Source of the DNA: CAZOSF01 sp964582415
GTDB taxonomy: Bacteria > Bacteroidota > Bacteroidia > Flavobacteriales > Flavobacteriaceae
Direction of reading: 5' to 3'
DNA length: 8,306 nt
Assembly (NCBI GenBank): GCA_964582415.1
Contig: CAZOSF010000085.1
Location: 1 to 8,306, forward strand
This document shows, piece after piece, positions 6,323 through 8,306 of this stretch (positions are counted from its first letter, which is position 1; the number at the start of each line of letters is the position of its first letter). Both the position numbers and the translations under genes were made by a program. Under the pieces are notes generated by a model. It was given only the letters and a program-made list of their open reading frames with translations, was not told the DNA's origin and searched no databases.

Positions 6323-7384
6323 TCAATTCTGGTTTGTATGTTGTAATGATTTTCCTAAAAAATACTTTTTTAGAATTCGATTAATTATCTTTTTGGATAA
6401 GGGTAATGGAATTTTATAAAGTCGAATCAAACTTGATAAAAAGAAAACCTGGAACGGACCTAATAGTCCCAATCTTTTCGATGAAACAAGATACTTTTCT
6501 AAAGTTTCATAATCATGAAACTTCAAGAGCATAAATAGGTTTTTATGAAGAACAAATAAACATCCTTTTTGCAACAATTCCCTTGAGTTGTTCTCCTCCA
6601 GGGCCTTAGGGGAAATTAGCTGAAATATAGTTGCAAAGCATTCCAATCGTTCTCTGTATAATAACCCAGATTGTTTATTAGCAGCAGTTAAATTTTGACT
6701 ATGTTCCCTATAGAAATTTAGAGCCTCTGAATGATACCCAATTTTACCATTTAAACAGAGTACGGAATAGGTGAAAAGGTCTCCTACATTTCTGAATTTC
6801 TGTAATTCATTTTGGAAACCACCATTTAAAACTGTTTCCCTTTTGAACACAACTGCACTGGCATTGTTAATTGTTGTTCGATAGATTAGAAAATGAACAA
6901 ACTCATCAATGCCATTATTGATGTAATCGTGGTTCCAACGATCTGTTTGAAAGTATTTATTTTTTTCAGTACTCCATACACCAATAGAATTTCCTTTCTC
7001 ATCAACAATAGTAGAATCGGTATACACCAACTGCAACTTAGGTTCGTTGGAAAAATAGGACACGGTCTTTTCAAGAAAATACGTAGCTGCAAAATCATCA
7101 CTTTCAGCGATCCAGATATAGGTCCCAGAGGCCATTTCAAGTCCTTTTACCCATTGTTTAAATGGTGTCCCTGAATTTTTTTCATTACGAATTAAACATT
7201 TTGTTTTGGGATGGGATGCATAGCGCTCTAGCAATGAAAAACTATTGTCGGACGAGCAGTCGTCCAATAAGATCACTTCATATTCCTGGTAAGTCTGCGT
7301 ATAAATGCTTTCCAATCGCTGTTCAAGATAGGGAGCATGATTGTAATTTGGAACGATAATAGAGACTAGGGGAAGATGTGCCAT
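6323..7384 (-). CDS. Family 2 (GT-A fold) glycosyltransferase
   Basis: This 353-residue protein starts with the classic GT2 nucleotide-binding strand, LVSIIVPNYNHAPYL (6-20), then SIYTQTYQEYEVILLDDCSSDNS (DD at 41-42). The metal-binding acidic cluster is ESDD at 94-97 (WIAESDDFA). The C-terminal third is rich in Lys and Leu, which could give peripheral membrane contact, but I see no clear transmembrane helix. It should transfer a sugar to the growing oligosaccharide in the cytoplasm. Its ATG follows the TGA of the upstream GT2 gene by three bases (TGAGATATG) and lies in the same frame as that gene. Its own TGA is two bases from the methyltransferase ATG, so all three are probably translated together. 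The coding sequence is very AT-rich near its 3' end (20% GC in bases 6361-6420). Donor and acceptor are unknown. Confidence 0.92.
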   Translation of the reverse strand: MAHLPLVSIIVPNYNHAPYLEQRLESIYTQTYQEYEVILLDDCSSDNSFSLLERYASHPKTKCLIRNEKNSGTPFKQWVKGLEMASGTYIWIAESDDFAATYFLEKTVSYFSNEPKLQLVYTDSTIVDEKGNSIGVWSTEKNKYFQTDRWNHDYINNGIDEFVHFLIYRTTINNASAVVFKRETVLNGGFQNELQKFRNVGDLFTYSVLCLNGKIGYHSEALNFYREHSQNLTAANKQSGLLYRERLECFATIFQLISPKALEENNSRELLQKGCLFVLHKNLFMLLKFHDYETLEKYLVSSKRLGLLGPFQVFFLSSLIRLYKIPLPLSKKIINRILKKYFLGKSLQHTNQN

Positions 7385-7387
7385 ATC

Positions 7388-8224
7388 TCATGATCTTTTT
7401 ATTCCAAACAATCGAAAGGGAAATAATAGGAAGGTGCCCAATCTGTATTCTTTACTTCGAATAACTCGAAGTTTAGCTTGTTGTTCTTGCTTTATCTTAA
7501 AAATAAGACGATTGATTCCCACATCATAATGCCTTAAGAAGGTGGAAGAATGCTTTAAATATATGTATTCTATAATGTCATAAGGAGTCCTTTTCGCCTT
7601 TTCATTTCTAGAGTTTTTGGTAATTCGGTAATTATATAAAGCTTCATTTAAAACGATGGCCGTTCCTCCTTTGCTTAAGAGGTGCAAATTCAACTCCCAA
7701 TCCTCGAATCCATCCATCATACTAACATCGTACCCCCCTATTTCCAGCAAGTCTGATTTTCGATACATTGAAGTTCCCAAAGCACAATTTGTAATTAGAA
7801 AGTCTTTTTCTGTTCCGCCTTTTGGTTTCAAAACTTCTACCGTTTTGTCATCCTGGAATCGTCGAGCCCAACATGAAACTATTTTCGTGTTAGGCAAGGC
7901 CTCCATTTGATGAACCGCCTTTTCAATTAAGGTGGACTCTATATAATCATCGCCATCCAAAACAAACACATATTCTCCATTAGCTACTTCGATACCCCTA
8001 TTCCTTGCCGCAGAAACCCCAAGGTTTTCTTGCACCAATAGAATATCGATTTGATGTTCCAGACCTTTCAGTTTTCCCTTTGTATACTGATCCGAACCAT
8101 CATCCACCACCACCAATTCAATATTGGGATAACTTTGCCTTCTTACCGAATCGACAGCCATACCAATGTACTCGCCGTCATTATAACAAGCTATCACTAC
8201 AGAAATGGTAGGCTTTTCGGTCAT
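7388..8224 (-). CDS. Family 2 (GT-A fold) glycosyltransferase
   Basis: This 278-residue GT2 protein is compact and close to the minimal size for the family. It begins TISVVIACYNDGEYI (6-20), continues SVRRQSYPNIELVVVDDGS (DD at 41-42), then NLGVSAARNRGIE (67-79), and has the metal-binding DGDD at 90-93 in FVLDGDDYI. GFEDWEL (172-178) supplies the probable catalytic Asp/Glu of inverting GT2 enzymes. The Arg/Lys-rich end (LFPFRLFGIKRS) may help membrane association. The ATG at 8224 is the only reasonable start, because an in-frame TAA lies at 8248-8246 upstream. The gene downstream is also GT2 but has a different C-terminal half, so the pair probably adds successive sugars rather than being a recent duplication. 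Sugar identity is not predictable. Confidence 0.93.
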   Translation of the reverse strand: MTEKPTISVVIACYNDGEYIGMAVDSVRRQSYPNIELVVVDDGSDQYTKGKLKGLEHQIDILLVQENLGVSAARNRGIEVANGEYVFVLDGDDYIESTLIEKAVHQMEALPNTKIVSCWARRFQDDKTVEVLKPKGGTEKDFLITNCALGTSMYRKSDLLEIGGYDVSMMDGFEDWELNLHLLSKGGTAIVLNEALYNYRITKNSRNEKAKRTPYDIIEYIYLKHSSTFLRHYDVGINRLIFKIKQEQQAKLRVIRSKEYRLGTFLLFPFRLFGIKRS

Positions 8225-8245
8225 TACAATTTGCTTTGTACGAAA

Positions 8246-8306
8246 TTATTTAGCGTTTAAGATATGCTTAATTTTATTGGTAACCTTTTTCCAAATGTGA
8301 TGGCTT
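8246..8306 (-). CDS. Possible C-terminal end of an upstream gene, truncated by window edge
   Basis: A minus-strand frame enters at the window edge and runs 19 codons to a TAA at 8248-8246. It reads SHHIWKKVTNKIKHILNAK, a basic amphipathic end of a kind common at the C-terminus of glycosyltransferases. The stop would lie 21 bases before the ATG of the 7388-8224 gene, consistent with the close spacing elsewhere in the cluster. A second minus-strand frame is also open here for about 15 codons, so the choice of frame is not secure. No domain can be assigned from so short a piece. Confidence 0.4.
   Translation of the reverse strand, partial: SHHIWKKVTNKIKHILNAK

Noticed and set aside
6321..6326. 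TTG start for the methyltransferase, overlapping the previous stop as TTGA
   Set aside because: An ATG two codons later (6320) sits two bases after that stop, so a rarer TTG start is not needed.
6893..7174. 93-codon plus-strand and 84-codon minus-strand frames inside the 6323-7384 gene
   Set aside because: Both are out-of-frame shadows of the GT2 catalytic region, whose motifs are intact in the main frame.
1..8306. CRISPR arrays, insertion sequences, tRNA or rRNA genes and strong GC-rich terminators
   Set aside because: I found no spaced repeats, transposase-like frames, RNA gene signatures or GC stem followed by a T run.

Overview
This window is part of an extracellular polysaccharide (capsule, exopolysaccharide or O-antigen-like) assembly locus. 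Every gene I can support lies on the minus strand, so transcription runs from the high-numbered end (8306) to the low-numbered end (1). The organism is most likely a member of the Bacteroidota, probably a flavobacterium. This is inferred from moderate-to-low GC, translation starts that mostly lack strong Shine-Dalgarno sequences, AT-rich gene junctions, one candidate promoter resembling the TTG...TAnnTTTG type of that phylum, and the general look of the proteins. No rRNA, tRNA or other phylogenetic marker is present, so this is not certain.

In order of transcription: the last 19 codons of a possible upstream gene (8246-8306); two GT-A fold family 2 glycosyltransferases almost back to back (8224-7388 and 7384-6323); a class I SAM-dependent methyltransferase (6320-5406); a short gap (5405-5318); a GT-B fold family 4 glycosyltransferase (5317-4229); a family 2/92-like glycosyltransferase (4251-3223); a polysaccharide pyruvyl transferase (3226-2408); a second family 4 glycosyltransferase (2411-1221); a 92-base gap with a perfect 14-bp tandem duplication and a candidate promoter; and an asparagine-synthase-like amidotransferase domain protein that runs off the window (1128-1).

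Most junctions are overlapping or nearly so (ATGA overlaps at 2408-2411 and 3223-3226, a 23-bp overlap at 4229-4251, TGACCATG at 6325-6318, TGAGATATG at 7390-7382). This points to one translationally coupled operon. Together the genes supply five glycosyltransferases for building an oligosaccharide repeat and three candidate decorating activities: methylation, a pyruvate ketal, and ATP-dependent amide formation. No flippase, polymerase, chain-length regulator, initiating transferase or sugar-nucleotide enzyme is in view, so the locus continues outside the window.

Base composition is uneven. The methyltransferase and the family 2 gene beside it (about 5400-7400) are clearly more AT-rich than the 1000-4250 part, as expected for a mosaic surface-glycan locus. 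I do not see a wholly new system here. The points most worth a second look are the asparagine-synthase-like protein, which lacks the glutaminase domain and has an altered active-site loop; the duplication that sets the 3' end of the 1221-2411 gene; and the 5318-5405 gap, which may hold a gene remnant.
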